From positions 46,715 to 110,714 of the forward strand of contig CABZZR010000003.1 in NCBI GenBank assembly GCA_902530215.1: a stretch of DNA of 64,000 nucleotides, read 5' to 3'. The DNA is from an uncultured Pelagibacteraceae bacterium (GTDB lineage: Bacteria; Pseudomonadota; Alphaproteobacteria; Pelagibacterales; Pelagibacteraceae). The translations under genes and the position numbers were made by a program. Positions 45,160 to 55,660 of this stretch are shown in pieces (positions within the stretch are counted from its first letter, which is position 1; each line of letters opens with the position of its first letter). Under the pieces are notes generated by a model. That model saw only the letters and a program-made list of their open reading frames with translations. It had not been told where the DNA came from and did no database searches.

Positions 45160-45762
45160 CTAATATAGGTTTTGTGCCATTACCATTGATAATAGCATAG
45201 GTAAAGATAATAAAGTATTTACTCTAGAGGTTAGCATTGCTGTTTTTGCAGCTTGAGGTTTTTCTTCTGGAGAGCATTCAACTATTCCAAGTGCCTTTTT
45301 TTGGTTTGGCCATATGATAAACCAAACATTAAACGCCATTATCAATCCTAACCACATTCCAATTCCAATGGCTGTATTTTTGCCTCCGCCGCTTCCTATT
45401 CCTAAAGTCATTGCTTGATGAACATAGCCATTTAAGTAAGCAACTATTAATCCAGTAACAATTGTAGCTAAGGCTGCCCATCTAAACCAAAATAAAACTG
45501 TTGGTGCTATAACTTTACCAATTGCTGGTTTTTGCTCATCAGGAATCTTTGGCATACTTGGTATTTGAACGAAATTTAAGTACCAAAGAAGTCCAATCCA
45601 CATTACCCCAGCTAGAACATGCAAATATCTAAACAACCAACTCCAAAAAAGTTGATCAAAAGCCCAATCTCCTCCTCCAAAAAATAATCCAACAAATAGT
45701 AAAATTGCTAAAATTATTGATAAATGAATAGTTTTGGAAAGTGATTGTAGTATCGATACCAT
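45160..45762 (-). CDS. PuuD-like (urate hydroxylase N-terminal) membrane protein
   Basis: A 200-residue inner-membrane protein with about five helices. WLFRYLHVLAGVMWIGLLWYL has conserved His for possible heme ligation. FNVWFIIWPNQKKALGIVE is the second family motif. In PuuD this domain is followed by a cytochrome c domain; here it is missing, so urate oxidation should not be assumed. ATG at 45762 is chosen over an in-frame TTG at 45789. A TATACT box 7 bases before this ATG could give a nearly leaderless mRNA. Confidence 0.65.
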   Translation of the reverse strand: MVSILQSLSKTIHLSIILAILLFVGLFFGGGDWAFDQLFWSWLFRYLHVLAGVMWIGLLWYLNFVQIPSMPKIPDEQKPAIGKVIAPTVLFWFRWAALATIVTGLIVAYLNGYVHQAMTLGIGSGGGKNTAIGIGMWLGLIMAFNVWFIIWPNQKKALGIVECSPEEKPQAAKTAMLTSRVNTLLSLPMLLSMVMAQNLY

Positions 45763-45793
45763 ATTACTCAGTATAGCATTTTTTACCAAAAAA

Positions 45794-48670
45794 CTAAGCA
45801 GTTTTTTTATATTTGCTGTTAATAATATTTTTAAGGAAATTTCCAGTATAACTGATATCTATTTCACTGATTTTTTCAGGACTTCCTTCAGCAATGATTT
45901 TTCCACCATTTACTCCACCATCAGGTCCCATATCAACGATCCAATCGGATGTTTTTATTACATCTAAATTATGTTCTATTACAACAACCGTATTTCCTTG
46001 ATTTACAAAGGTTTGTAAAATTTCCAAAAGTTTTTTAATATCATGCGCATGCAACCCAGTAGTTGGTTCATCTAAAATATAAATCGTACGACCTGTCGAT
46101 CTTTTGGAGAGTTCTTTTGCTAGCTTAATTCTTTGTGCTTCACCACCAGATAAAGTTGTGGCTTGCTGGCCTATTTTTATATATCCAAGGCCAACTTTTT
46201 TTAGAGTTAACAATTTAGATCGCACTGTAGGTATGTTTTCAAAAAAAATACAACCCTCGTCTACAGTCATATTTAATACATCAGAAATATTCTTATTTTT
46301 AAATTTAATTTCTAATGTCTCTCGATTATATCTACTGCCCTTACAAACATCACAAGCAATATAAACGTCCGGTAAAAAATGCATTTCATATGTAATAACA
46401 CCGTCACCCTCACAAGCTTCGCATCTTCCACCTTTGACATTAAAAGAAAATCTTCCAACTTTATATCCTCTTGCTTTTGAATCTGGTAAATTTGCAAACC
46501 AATCTCTTATTGGACCAAATGCTCCGGTATAAGTAGCAGGATTGGATCTTGGAGTTCTTCCGATTGGTGATTGGTCAATATCAATAATTTTATCAATTTG
46601 TTCAATTCCTTTGTAGCTTTTAAATGGCTTAGGTAATTTTCTAGATTTATTGTTATTTAATATTAAGTTTAAAGCATTATATAACGTATGAAGTACTAGC
46701 GTAGATTTTCCACTACCCGAGACACCTGTAACACAAGTGAATGTACCAAGTGGAATTTTAAAATTTATATTCTGCAAGTTATTACCAGTAGCGCCTATTA
46801 TTTCCAGAAATCTACCATTTTTTGCAGTCCGTCTTTTATTTGGTATAATAATATTTTTTTTCTTTGATAAATAATTTCCAGTTATACTATTTTCTGCATC
46901 CATAATTTTTTTAATTTCACCTTGAGCTACTATATTTCCACCATTGATTCCCGCTTCAGGGCCTAAATCAATAATATGGTCAGCATTTTCCATTGTTTCT
47001 GTATCATGCTCTACAACAATAACTGTATTTCCTAAATCTCTTAATCTTTTAAGTGCATTAATTAATTTTACATTATCTTTTTGATGAAGGCCTATGGACG
47101 GCTCATCCAACACATATAATACTCCTGTAAGGCCTGACCCAATTTGTGAAGCTAGTCTTATTCTTTGAGATTCACCACCGGATAAAGTTCCCGATTCTCT
47201 CGATAAAGTAAGGTAGTCTAAACCAACATTTAATAAAAAATCCAATCTTTCATTTATTTCTTTAAGAATATGTTGAGCGATTTTTTTTTCTTTTTCACTA
47301 AGCTTCTTATTTAAATTAGAAAACCATTTTTTTGCCTCAAGTATTGATTTTTTTGCAACTTCACTAATGTTTAAATCGTCTATTTTTACACATAAGGCTT
47401 CATCTTTTAGCCGCATGCCCTTACATTTTTCACAATCAGATTCACTTTGATACTGAGATATTTCCTCTCTTTTCCATTCGCTTTCAGTTTCAAGATATCT
47501 TCTTTCTAAATTATTTACTACACCTTCAAATGTTTTTTTTGTTGAATATTTTTCATAACCATCATCGTAAAAAAATTTAATTTCGTCATCATCAGAACCA
47601 AATAGAATTATATCTTTTATTTCTTTAGAAAGCTTTTTCCATGGAACATCGAGCGAAAATTTATAGTGTTTAGCTAAAGAAGATAAAGTTTGTGCATAAT
47701 ATAAAGTTGTTGATTTAGACCAAGGCTCTATTGCACCTTCCGACAGCGTTTTTTTTGTGTCACTAACAACTAAGTTTGGGTCTACGTTTAAATTTACTCC
47801 AATACCTTCGCATTCTTCGCAAGCTCCATATGGACTATTAAAAGAAAAAAGTCGTGGTTCAATTTCTTCAATTGTAAAACCACTTTCTGGACATGCAAAC
47901 TTAGATGAAAAAATAATTTTCTCAACTCTTCTAAATTTTTTAGGCAAAGTCTCGTTTTCGTATTCAACAAACAAAAGTCCATCTGACAGACTTAAAGATG
48001 TTTCAACACTTTCGGCAAGACGATTACCCAAGTCATTATTTAAAATAATTCTGTCTACTACGATTGAAATATCGTGTTTAATTTTTTTATTTAATTCGGG
48101 GAATTCATCAATATTGCAATAATTACCATCTACTTTAATTTTTTGAAAACCTCTCCTTTTGTAGCTTAATATTTCTTTTTTATATTCACCCTTTCTACCT
48201 CTAACGATAGGTGATAATAAATAAATAGTACTTTTTTTGGGTAATTTTTTAATTCTATCAACTATTTCCGCTACACTTTGAGATTTTATTGGTTTTCCTG
48301 TAAAAGGTGAATAGGGAGTGCCAGCTCTAGCATACAATACTCTCATATAATCATAAATTTCAGTCACTGTAGCAACTGTTGATCTTGGATTTTTTGATGT
48401 ATTTTTTTGTTCTATTGAAATAGCTGGACTTAAACCTTCTATTAAATCAACTTTTGGTTTTTTCATCTTATCTAGAAATTGTCTTGCGTAAGCAGAAAGG
48501 CTTTCTACATAACGTCTTTGTCCTTCAGCATAAATTGTATCAAAAGCTAATGATGATTTACCAGATCCAGACAGACCGGTAATCACTATAAACTTGTCCT
48601 TAGGTATCTCTACAGAGATATTTTTTAAATTGTGCTCTTTAGCCCCTTTAATAATGATTTTTTTGACCAT
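45794..48670 (-). CDS. uvrA: Excinuclease ABC subunit A
   Basis: A 958-residue DNA damage sensor with two ABC ATPase modules. Walker A copies are [13 protein letters not shown] near 33 and [13 protein letters not shown] near 650. Signatures are [12 protein letters not shown] and [12 protein letters not shown], with Walker [11 protein letters not shown] and [10 protein letters not shown]. The C-terminal zinc finger (CEACEGDG and CDVCKGSR) is complete. The first zinc module has CPES in place of CPXC. Divergent from ssb across 100 bp. Confidence 0.96.
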   Translation of the reverse strand: MVKKIIIKGAKEHNLKNISVEIPKDKFIVITGLSGSGKSSLAFDTIYAEGQRRYVESLSAYARQFLDKMKKPKVDLIEGLSPAISIEQKNTSKNPRSTVATVTEIYDYMRVLYARAGTPYSPFTGKPIKSQSVAEIVDRIKKLPKKSTIYLLSPIVRGRKGEYKKEILSYKRRGFQKIKVDGNYCNIDEFPELNKKIKHDISIVVDRIILNNDLGNRLAESVETSLSLSDGLLFVEYENETLPKKFRRVEKIIFSSKFACPESGFTIEEIEPRLFSFNSPYGACEECEGIGVNLNVDPNLVVSDTKKTLSEGAIEPWSKSTTLYYAQTLSSLAKHYKFSLDVPWKKLSKEIKDIILFGSDDDEIKFFYDDGYEKYSTKKTFEGVVNNLERRYLETESEWKREEISQYQSESDCEKCKGMRLKDEALCVKIDDLNISEVAKKSILEAKKWFSNLNKKLSEKEKKIAQHILKEINERLDFLLNVGLDYLTLSRESGTLSGGESQRIRLASQIGSGLTGVLYVLDEPSIGLHQKDNVKLINALKRLRDLGNTVIVVEHDTETMENADHIIDLGPEAGINGGNIVAQGEIKKIMDAENSITGNYLSKKKNIIIPNKRRTAKNGRFLEIIGATGNNLQNINFKIPLGTFTCVTGVSGSGKSTLVLHTLYNALNLILNNNKSRKLPKPFKSYKGIEQIDKIIDIDQSPIGRTPRSNPATYTGAFGPIRDWFANLPDSKARGYKVGRFSFNVKGGRCEACEGDGVITYEMHFLPDVYIACDVCKGSRYNRETLEIKFKNKNISDVLNMTVDEGCIFFENIPTVRSKLLTLKKVGLGYIKIGQQATTLSGGEAQRIKLAKELSKRSTGRTIYILDEPTTGLHAHDIKKLLEILQTFVNQGNTVVVIEHNLDVIKTSDWIVDMGPDGGVNGGKIIAEGSPEKISEIDISYTGNFLKNIINSKYKKTA

Positions 48671-48770
48671 AAAATTGTAACTATAAATCTAAATTGTTAA
48701 TAAACTAACAAAAATATGATATATTTTTGCTATTAAATAATTTATCAAATAATAATTCTACAAAAATATT

Positions 48771-49229
48771 ATGGCTGGAAGTTTAAATAAAGTACTTTTA
48801 ATAGGTAGATTGGGTCAAGATCCAGAAATTAAGCAAATGGTTAATGGTAAAAACGTCGCAAGACTTAGTATTGCGACCAGTCAAACGTGGAAAGATAAAA
48901 ATACTGGTGAAAAAAAGGAAAAAACTGAGTGGCATAGAGTTGTAATTTTTAACGAAGGTTTGGTTAATGTAGTTCAACAATATCTTAAAAAAGGTTCCCA
49001 AGTTTACTTGGAAGGTCAACTTACAACAAGAAAATGGAGAGATGAAAAAACATCTCAAGATAAGTATTCAACTGAAATAGTTTTGCAAGGTTTTAACTCT
49101 ACACTAACGATGTTAGGGGGTAAAAATTTAAATACAGAAACCAAAAATCAAGTAGAAAGCAAAAGCTCACTGCCTAGTGAAGAAATTTCTGCAGACATAA
49201 ATGAATTGGATGATGAGATACCATTTTAG
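48771..49229 (+). CDS. ssb: Single-stranded DNA-binding protein
   Basis: A 152-residue OB-fold protein. [33 protein letters not shown] and [17 protein letters not shown] are typical. The low-complexity linker is short, and the acidic tip DELDDEIPF recruits repair partners. uvrA-ssb divergence followed by gyrA is the common alphaproteobacterial order. It is 5 bases before gyrA. Confidence 0.95.
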   Translation: MAGSLNKVLLIGRLGQDPEIKQMVNGKNVARLSIATSQTWKDKNTGEKKEKTEWHRVVIFNEGLVNVVQQYLKKGSQVYLEGQLTTRKWRDEKTSQDKYSTEIVLQGFNSTLTMLGGKNLNTETKNQVESKSSLPSEEISADINELDDEIPF

Positions 49230-49234
49230 TATTT

Positions 49235-51856
49235 ATGCCAGATCTAAAGACAATTAATAATTCTAATAATAGCAGACCGATTCACGTTTATGATGAAATG
49301 AGTTCATCATACCTTTCTTATGCTATGAGCGTTATAATCAGCCGAGCTCTTCCAGACGTTAGAGATGGATTAAAACCTGTGCATAGAAGAATTATTTATG
49401 CAATGTATAAAGGTGGTTTTGACTGGTCTAAGCAATTTAGAAAATCAGCTAGAATTGTTGGAGATGTTATTGGTAAATATCATCCACACGGTGACCAGGC
49501 CGTTTATGATGCTTTAGTAAGAATGACGCAAGATTTTTCAATGAGTCTTCCTTTAATTCAAGGACAAGGAAATTTTGGATCTGTTGATGGAGATCCACCC
49601 GCTGCAATGAGATATACTGAGTCAAGATTATCTCCCGTAACAAAACATATAATTGATGATATTGAAAAAAATACAGTTAGTTTTAAAAATAATTATGATG
49701 AGACTGAAATTGAACCAACTGTTTTACCTTCACAATTTCCTAATCTTTTAGTAAATGGAGCAGGAGGTATTGCTGTTGGTATGGCCACAAGTATTCCTCC
49801 ACATAACTTACGTGAAGTTATAAACGCTACTATTGCATTTATGGATGATAGAAACCTAACCCCAACAAAGTTGATGAAGTACATACCTGGTCCTGATTTT
49901 CCAACAGGAGGTATTATTATAGGAAGAGATCAAATTAAAGAAGGATATACAAAAGGTAAAGGTGGTTCATTTAAAGTTAGAGGAGTTATAGATGTTGAAA
50001 ACTTAAAAAATAATAAAGAAAGACTAGTAATAAAGTCGATACCTTACCAAGTTAATAAGTCTATTCTCACTGAAAGAATTGCTGAACTAGCAAGAGAGAA
50101 AAAAATTGAAGGCATAAGTGATATTAGAGATGAATCAAATCAAAAAGGAATAAGATTGGTTTTAGAGCTTAGAAGAAATACAGAACCTGAGGCTGTAAAA
50201 AGACAATTATATAAGTTTACAGCTATTGAAAGTAGTTTTGGATTTAATTCTCTAGCTATAGTAAATAATCAACCAATAAGACTCCCTTTAACAAGAATCC
50301 TTGATGAATTTATAAAATTTAGAGAACAATTAGTTATCAAAAGAACAAAATATGAATTAGAGAAAGCGCAAACAAGAGCACATCTATTATTAGGGCTGTC
50401 TATTGCTGTTGAAAATTTAAATCAGATTATTTCTATTATTAAAAAGTCTAAAAATCCAGATGAAGCAAGAAAAAATTTAATTGAAAAAAAATGGTCTTTT
50501 TCAAAAAGTAAAAAATTAATTAAACTTATTGAAAATAAAACAGCTAAGAGCTCATATTCATTTACTAATGAACAAGTTGAAGCTATTTTAGAATTAAGAT
50601 TACAAAAGTTAACAGCATTAGGGCTTGATGAAATAGAAAAAGAAATTTTAAAATTGGCGGATCTAATAACTGAATATAAAAAAATTCTTAATTCAAAAAA
50701 AGCTTTAGATGAAGTTATCAAAAAAGAGCTTAATTTTATTAAAGATAAATTTACAAAAGAAAATGATCGAAGATCTGAAATTAAGGATATTGTCTTAAAT
50801 TACGATGTTGAGCAAACTATACAAAAAGAAGCTGTTTTTATAAATATAACTCAAAAAGGATACATCAAAAGGTCACCAACCAGTTCAATTAAAATACAAA
50901 AAAGAGGAGGTAAGGGTAAATCTGGTATAAAAACTAAGGAAGAAGACTCAGTAATACAAACTCTTGCAGCTAATTCACATACACCAATCTTGTTTTTTTC
51001 AACACAAGGTTTGGTTTATAAAATCAAGGCATGGAAAATACCAACTGGCTCAGCGATTTCTAAAGGAAAGAATATAGCAAGTGTTTTAAATTTAAAAGAC
51101 CATTCAACTATAAGTTCAATAATGCCATTACCAGAAAACGAGGCAGAGTGGAAAAAATTGCTAATAGTCTTTGCAACTTCAAACGGTAAAATAAGAAAAA
51201 ATAGTTTAGAAGATTTTATAAATATTCAATCTAATGGAAAAATTGCAATGAAATTAGAACAATCTGACAAAATTGTAGATGTTAAAATATGTAGTGATAA
51301 AGAAGATATTATGCTAGCGACTAGCTATGGAAAAGTTATTCGTTTTATGTCCAAAAAGTTACGTGTTTTTAAAGGGAGGTCGTCTAAAGGTGTAAAAGGA
51401 ATTAAACTCGCTGAAGGAGATACGGTTATTTCTTTATCTATTGTTGATGGCTTTGATGAGAAATCCAAAGAAGTCAAAAACCTAGTCAAAAATGGACATG
51501 CAGATAAAAGTAAAATTGACTCAATAAAATCAAAACAAAAATTTATATTTTCTATCTCAGAAAATGGTTACGGTAAAAGAACATCCTTCTACGAATATAG
51601 AGTGACTAGTAATGGAGGAAAAGGAATTACTGGAATAAAAAATTCAAAGAGGAATGGAAATATAGCTGCAACTTTTCCTGTAGATGAGTCTAATGATGTA
51701 ATCATATCGACAAACAAAGGCAGAAATATTAGATTATCGGTATTAGAAATAAATAGTTCTGGGAGAGATACGCAGGGACATAGATTATGCAAGGTTATTG
51801 ATGATGAAAAAGTAGTTTCTGCTGTTAAAGTGGAAGATAATATAAAAAGCAATTAA
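49235..51856 (+). CDS. gyrA: DNA gyrase subunit A
   Basis: An 873-residue type II topoisomerase subunit. The catalytic Tyr is in AMRYTESRL near residue 127. The quinolone region reads [15 protein letters not shown], with Gln near residue 88 where E. coli has Ser83. The C-terminal beta-pinwheel contains the GyrA box QKRGGKG, which identifies gyrase rather than ParC. No gyrB is in the window. Confidence 0.96.
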   Translation: MPDLKTINNSNNSRPIHVYDEMSSSYLSYAMSVIISRALPDVRDGLKPVHRRIIYAMYKGGFDWSKQFRKSARIVGDVIGKYHPHGDQAVYDALVRMTQDFSMSLPLIQGQGNFGSVDGDPPAAMRYTESRLSPVTKHIIDDIEKNTVSFKNNYDETEIEPTVLPSQFPNLLVNGAGGIAVGMATSIPPHNLREVINATIAFMDDRNLTPTKLMKYIPGPDFPTGGIIIGRDQIKEGYTKGKGGSFKVRGVIDVENLKNNKERLVIKSIPYQVNKSILTERIAELAREKKIEGISDIRDESNQKGIRLVLELRRNTEPEAVKRQLYKFTAIESSFGFNSLAIVNNQPIRLPLTRILDEFIKFREQLVIKRTKYELEKAQTRAHLLLGLSIAVENLNQIISIIKKSKNPDEARKNLIEKKWSFSKSKKLIKLIENKTAKSSYSFTNEQVEAILELRLQKLTALGLDEIEKEILKLADLITEYKKILNSKKALDEVIKKELNFIKDKFTKENDRRSEIKDIVLNYDVEQTIQKEAVFINITQKGYIKRSPTSSIKIQKRGGKGKSGIKTKEEDSVIQTLAANSHTPILFFSTQGLVYKIKAWKIPTGSAISKGKNIASVLNLKDHSTISSIMPLPENEAEWKKLLIVFATSNGKIRKNSLEDFINIQSNGKIAMKLEQSDKIVDVKICSDKEDIMLATSYGKVIRFMSKKLRVFKGRSSKGVKGIKLAEGDTVISLSIVDGFDEKSKEVKNLVKNGHADKSKIDSIKSKQKFIFSISENGYGKRTSFYEYRVTSNGGKGITGIKNSKRNGNIAATFPVDESNDVIISTNKGRNIRLSVLEINSSGRDTQGHRLCKVIDDEKVVSAVKVEDNIKSN

Positions 51857-51858
51857 CA

Positions 51859-52350
51859 ATGAAGAAAATTGGAATATATCCAGGTACTTTTGATCCAATA
51901 ACTTTTGGACATGCAGATGTTATTCGTAAAAGTTTAAATATAGTTGACAAACTTATAATTGGTGTTTCCGAAGATACTTCGAAAGAACATTTTTTTGACT
52001 CCAGTGAAAGAGTTCAATTGGTTAAGGATTGTTTATTTAAAGATTTATCTTTTAATAAGAAAAAAATATTTGTGGTACCTTTCAATACTTTGACAGTAGA
52101 ACTGTGCCGAAAATATAATGCCACGATCATTTTTCGTGGTCTTAGGGCTGTATCTGATTTTGAGTATGAATTTCAATTAGCTGGCATGAATAGAAAATTA
52201 AATAAAAAAATCGAAACAGTTTTTTTGATGTCAGATTTAGAAAATCAAGTTATTGCTTCAAAATTTATAAAAGAAGTAGCAAATCTTGGAGGTGATATAA
52301 GAAAATTTGCTAGCAGAAGTATAATAAATGCAATAAAAAATAAATTATGA
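51859..52350 (+). CDS. coaD: Pantetheine-phosphate adenylyltransferase
   Basis: A 163-residue nucleotidyltransferase making dephospho-CoA. YPGTFDPITFGHADVI holds the HXGH motif (FGHAD). IFRGLRAVSDFEYEFQLAGMN and VIASKFIKEVANLGGDI are typical. Two bases separate it from gyrA, and it overlaps the cyclophilin gene by 4 bases. Confidence 0.95.
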   Translation: MKKIGIYPGTFDPITFGHADVIRKSLNIVDKLIIGVSEDTSKEHFFDSSERVQLVKDCLFKDLSFNKKKIFVVPFNTLTVELCRKYNATIIFRGLRAVSDFEYEFQLAGMNRKLNKKIETVFLMSDLENQVIASKFIKEVANLGGDIRKFASRSIINAIKNKL

Positions 52351-52892
52351 TAAGGTTGATTGTTTTAATTTTTTTTGTTTTTTTTAATAATAATTTATAT
52401 GCGGAGAAAAATATTATGATACTAGAGCTTAAATATGGGAAAGTTACAATTGAATTATTTCCAGATGTTGCGCCCAACCATGTTAAAAGATTTAAAGAGC
52501 TTGCGAGCTCAAACAAATATAACGGTGTCGTATTTCATAGAGTAATAGATGGTTTTATGGCCCAGACTGGAGATGTTAAGTTTGGAAATTCTTTAAATCC
52601 AGATTTCAATTTGGATTTAGTTGGTACAGGAGGATCTAGTTTACCAGATTTAAAAGCTGAATTTAGTAATTTACCCCATGAAAGAGGAACCTTATCAATG
52701 GCAAGATCTACAAGTCCTGATAGTGCAAATAGTCAATTCTTTATATGTTTTAAGCCAGCACCATTTTTAGATAGACAATATACAGTTTTTGGTAAAGTTA
52801 CCGACGGTATGGAGTTTATTGATATGATAAAAAGGGGTGAAGGTCAAAATGGCTCAGTTACAAACCCAGATATTATTATAAGCCTTAAGTAA
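52347..52892 (+). CDS. Peptidyl-prolyl cis-trans isomerase, cyclophilin type, exported
   Basis: A 181-residue cyclophilin with an N-terminal signal peptide (MIRLIVLIFFVFFNNNLYAE), so probably periplasmic. Active-site motifs are VVFHRVIDGFMAQTGD, with catalytic Arg, and NSQFFICFKPAPFLDRQYTVFG (shown in part: SQFFICFKPAPFLD). It assists folding of secreted proteins. In alphaproteobacteria it normally comes after coaD and before queA/tgt. Confidence 0.9.
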   Translation: MIRLIVLIFFVFFNNNLYAEKNIMILELKYGKVTIELFPDVAPNHVKRFKELASSNKYNGVVFHRVIDGFMAQTGDVKFGNSLNPDFNLDLVGTGGSSLPDLKAEFSNLPHERGTLSMARSTSPDSANSQFFICFKPAPFLDRQYTVFGKVTDGMEFIDMIKRGEGQNGSVTNPDIIISLK

Positions 52893-52908
52893 TTTAGTTT
52901 TTCAATTA

Positions 52909-54021
52909 ATGAGCAAAGAAAAATTTTCTTTTGAATTATTATCTACCAACAACTATGCGAGAAGAGGTAAAATTAAAACTCCAAGAGGTGAAGTAGATAC
53001 CCCAGCCTTTATGCCAGTTGGTACACAAGGCACAGTTAAAGCAGTATTTTTAGATGATTTAGTAAAAACTGGAGCACAGATAATACTATCCAATACATAC
53101 CATTTAATGCTTAGACCTGGAGTTAAAATATTAGAAAAATTTGATGGACTACATAATTTTATGAATTGTTCTTTGCCCATTTTAACTGACTCAGGTGGTT
53201 TTCAAATTATGTCACTGGCTAAATTAACAAAAATAGACAGGGATAAAGGAGCAACTTTTAGATCACATATTGATGGTAAAAAATATATTTTAAGCCCAGA
53301 AGAAAGTATTAAAATTCAAAAATCCATAAATTCTGACATTATGATGGTATTAGATGAATGCCCAAAACTATCAAATGATAAAAAAAAAATAGAACAATCC
53401 TTAATTTTATCAATAGAATGGGCCCAAAGATCAAAAAATGAATTTGGTAAAAATGATAAAAAAGCACTTTTTGGAATTATACAAGGCGGAATGTTTGACG
53501 ATTTAAGAATTAAAAGTTTAAAAGAACTTATAAAAATTAATTTTGATGGATATGCCTTAGGAGGACTTGCTGTTGGCGAAAGTCAAAAACAAATGTTTTC
53601 AATGATAGATGTTCTAAAGAATGAACTTCCTGTCAACAAACCCAGATATTTGATGGGAGTTGGAACTCCTTCAGACATACTTGGTGCGGTAAAAAGAGGT
53701 ATAGATATGTTTGACTGTGTTTTACCCACTAGATCAGGAAGAACTGGTTTAGCCTTTACTTGGAAAGGAAGAATAAATATAAGAAATTCTAAATACAAGA
53801 ATGACAAGAGTCCACTTGATAATGACAATCAAATTAAACAAATAAATAACTATAGCAAAGCTTATTTGAATCATTTATTTTCTACTAATGAGATTTTAGC
53901 TTCTATGCTTTTGACTTTGCACAATTTGAGTTTTTATCAAGAATTAATGAAAAGTATAAGAGTTTCTATTGAAAATGGAACTTTTGATCATTTTTATGAT
54001 AAGTTTATTAATAAAATTTAA
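52909..54021 (+). CDS. tgt: Queuine tRNA-ribosyltransferase without zinc-site cysteines
   Basis: A 370-residue TIM-barrel enzyme that exchanges guanine-34 for preQ1 in tRNAs with GUN anticodons. It keeps SNTYHLMLRPG, LTDSGGFQIMSL with the general-base Asp, GLAVGE and MFDCVLPTRSGRTG with the nucleophile Asp. The C-terminal zinc motif CXCXXC...H is changed: the three Cys positions are Asn307, Ile309 and Ile312, while His338 is kept. The flanking PLD and NYSKAYLNHLF are intact, so this is substitution, not truncation. queA, often found between the cyclophilin gene and tgt, is absent here. Confidence 0.92.
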   Translation: MSKEKFSFELLSTNNYARRGKIKTPRGEVDTPAFMPVGTQGTVKAVFLDDLVKTGAQIILSNTYHLMLRPGVKILEKFDGLHNFMNCSLPILTDSGGFQIMSLAKLTKIDRDKGATFRSHIDGKKYILSPEESIKIQKSINSDIMMVLDECPKLSNDKKKIEQSLILSIEWAQRSKNEFGKNDKKALFGIIQGGMFDDLRIKSLKELIKINFDGYALGGLAVGESQKQMFSMIDVLKNELPVNKPRYLMGVGTPSDILGAVKRGIDMFDCVLPTRSGRTGLAFTWKGRINIRNSKYKNDKSPLDNDNQIKQINNYSKAYLNHLFSTNEILASMLLTLHNLSFYQELMKSIRVSIENGTFDHFYDKFINKI

Positions 54022-54077
54022 TTATTCAAAATTTTATTTGAAAGTTTATAAAAAAAAGAATATTAAATCATATTTTA

Positions 54078-54153
54078 GGGCCGTTAGCTCAGTTGGTAGA
54101 GCACTTCCCTTTTAAGGAAGGTGTCGTTGGTTCGAATCCAACACGGCTCACCA
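54078..54153 (+). tRNA. tRNA-Lys (TTT)
   Basis: A 76-nt cloverleaf starting GGGCCGTTAGCTCAG and ending GGCTCACCA. The anticodon arm CTTCCCTTTTAAGGAAG gives TTT. CCA is encoded. It lies between tgt and the convergent M48 gene. Confidence 0.96.
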
Positions 54154-54165
54154 TACTTTAATTAA

Positions 54166-54984
54166 TCAAACTATTGGTGGATAATTAAGAATTATTTCTG
54201 GTATCCAATCATCAATTTTTTTTATTCTTGTATCAGTAGAAGGATGGGTGCTCATCCATTCGGGCGGCTCTTTTCCTTTGTTAGCCTCCTTCATTCTTTC
54301 CCAAATTTTAATTGTTTCTCTTATATCATATCCAGAAAGCGAAGAAAAAATTAAACCCATATAATCAGCTTCTGATTCTTGTTTTCTATTGAACGGGTTG
54401 TCAATTCCAAACTGTCTTAATACACCAGCAACATCAACCCCAACAGATCTTGAAGTAGATGATATTTTACCGCCAGTTGCTATATCGGCGATCTGTGTTC
54501 CAACATTTAAAAGAACATGTCTACTTGCTCTTTCAATTGAATGTTTAGCAACTGCATGGGCAATCTCATGCCCCATAATTGCAGCTAGTCCATTATCATT
54601 TTTAGAAATATCAAGTAATCCAGTGTATACTGCTATTTTTCCCCCTGGCATACACCAAGCATTTTTAATTTTCTTGTTATCTATTAAAATATATTCCCAT
54701 CTAAAATTTAATGTTGGATCGGCTAGATTTTTACTTGCAAAATAATTACTTACTGCATTTTCAATATTTCCGCCTATTTTTTTAATTGATTCTAAATCTT
54801 CATTTTCAAGTAATTTTGATTTATTTTTAACTTGCGCATAAGCTTTGGCCGCTTGCCTGTTTAATGTTGCCTCAGGAATAAAACTTAGTTGTTTTCTGTC
54901 GGTTATTGGTACAGTTGCACAAGATGGAATGAAAAGACCACAACAACCGTAGCCAAAATATTCGAGAAATTTCCTTCTATCCAT
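54166..54984 (-). CDS. M48 family metalloprotease, Tat-type lipoprotein
   Basis: A 272-residue zinc peptidase. The zinc motif is MGHEIAHAVAKHS (HEXXH) and the third ligand Glu is in KQESEADYMGL. The N terminus MDRRKFLEYFGYGCCGLFI has a twin-arginine motif followed by a lipobox-like IPSCA, so it is probably exported folded by TatABC (39872-41075) and lipidated. Related LoiP/YcaL and BepA proteases act in outer-membrane quality control. ATG at 54984 is preferred to a GTG three codons upstream. Confidence 0.88.
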   Translation of the reverse strand: MDRRKFLEYFGYGCCGLFIPSCATVPITDRKQLSFIPEATLNRQAAKAYAQVKNKSKLLENEDLESIKKIGGNIENAVSNYFASKNLADPTLNFRWEYILIDNKKIKNAWCMPGGKIAVYTGLLDISKNDNGLAAIMGHEIAHAVAKHSIERASRHVLLNVGTQIADIATGGKISSTSRSVGVDVAGVLRQFGIDNPFNRKQESEADYMGLIFSSLSGYDIRETIKIWERMKEANKGKEPPEWMSTHPSTDTRIKKIDDWIPEIILNYPPIV

Positions 54985-55039
54985 GTTATACACATTCTAA
55001 ATTTAAATATAATAAAAGCAAATAGTATAATTAAAATTT

Positions 55040-55660
55040 ATGACAAAAGCTAAAAAAACATCTTTTCTAGCAAAATTTAGAAATTATTTTATTACTGGTG
55101 TAGTTGTACTAATACCAATAGGAATAACAGTATATTTAACTTTTTTCGTAATAAAAATATCATCTAAAATTTTACCCAAAGAGTTAAATCCTAATAATTA
55201 TTTACCTTACGAAATTCCTGGATTAGAAATTTTAATATCAATAATTATAATAACTTTTATTGGATGGTTGTCTTTATCATTTATAGGATCTCGTCTATTA
55301 AATATTTTAAATAAAATATTAAAAAGAATACCAATTTTAAGAACGATATATTCAGCGGTTGGTCAAATGACCGCAACATTTACACAAAACAAGAATGATA
55401 AAAAAAATGTCGTGCTTATTGAATATCCACGTAAGGGAATTTGGGCAGTTGGTTTTGCAACAAAGGATAATGAAGGAGAAATTACAAATAAAGTTGGAAA
55501 AAAATTAATTAACGTTTTTGTTCCCACAACGCCAAATCCAACAAGTGGATTTCTTTTAATGTTTCCTAAAGATGAAGTTATTTTTCTTAATATGGGTTTT
55601 GAAGAAGCTTCTAAATTTATAGTTTCTGCTGGCACCTCCGACGCAACTTTTAATAATTAA
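55040..55660 (+). CDS. DUF502 family membrane protein
   Basis: A 206-residue inner-membrane protein with two helices near the N terminus (NYFITGVVVLIPIGITVYLT and LEILISIIIITFIGWLSL). The conserved C-terminal part has KRIPILRTIYSAVGQ, TPNPTSGFLLMFPKDEVIFL and MGFEEASKFIVSAG. The function of the family is not settled. It overlaps recG convergently by 11 bases; recG-DUF502-sdhE clustering is common in alphaproteobacteria. Confidence 0.88.
   Translation: MTKAKKTSFLAKFRNYFITGVVVLIPIGITVYLTFFVIKISSKILPKELNPNNYLPYEIPGLEILISIIIITFIGWLSLSFIGSRLLNILNKILKRIPILRTIYSAVGQMTATFTQNKNDKKNVVLIEYPRKGIWAVGFATKDNEGEITNKVGKKLINVFVPTTPNPTSGFLLMFPKDEVIFLNMGFEEASKFIVSAGTSDATFNN

Noticed and set aside
45149..45163. 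TTAGT/ACTAA hairpin after secF
   Set aside because: A 5-bp A/T-rich stem without T run is too weak to call a terminator.
47870..47990. UvrA first zinc module has CPES instead of CPXC
   Set aside because: As far as I recall, alphaproteobacterial UvrA proteins often have a Ser here (CPXSGF), so it is likely a lineage feature and not a local loss.
47757..48122. 121-codon open frame antisense to uvrA
   Set aside because: It is a shadow of conserved UvrA sequence; no protein features.
48711..48727. AAAATAT-GAT-ATATTTT dyad between uvrA and ssb
   Set aside because: It is pure A/T symmetry in an A/T-rich spacer and does not match the GTTC-N7-GTTC SOS box of alphaproteobacteria.
49488..49500. Gln at the GyrA position equal to E. 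coli Ser83
   Set aside because: Non-Ser residues here are common in alphaproteobacterial GyrA; there is no sign of selection for resistance.
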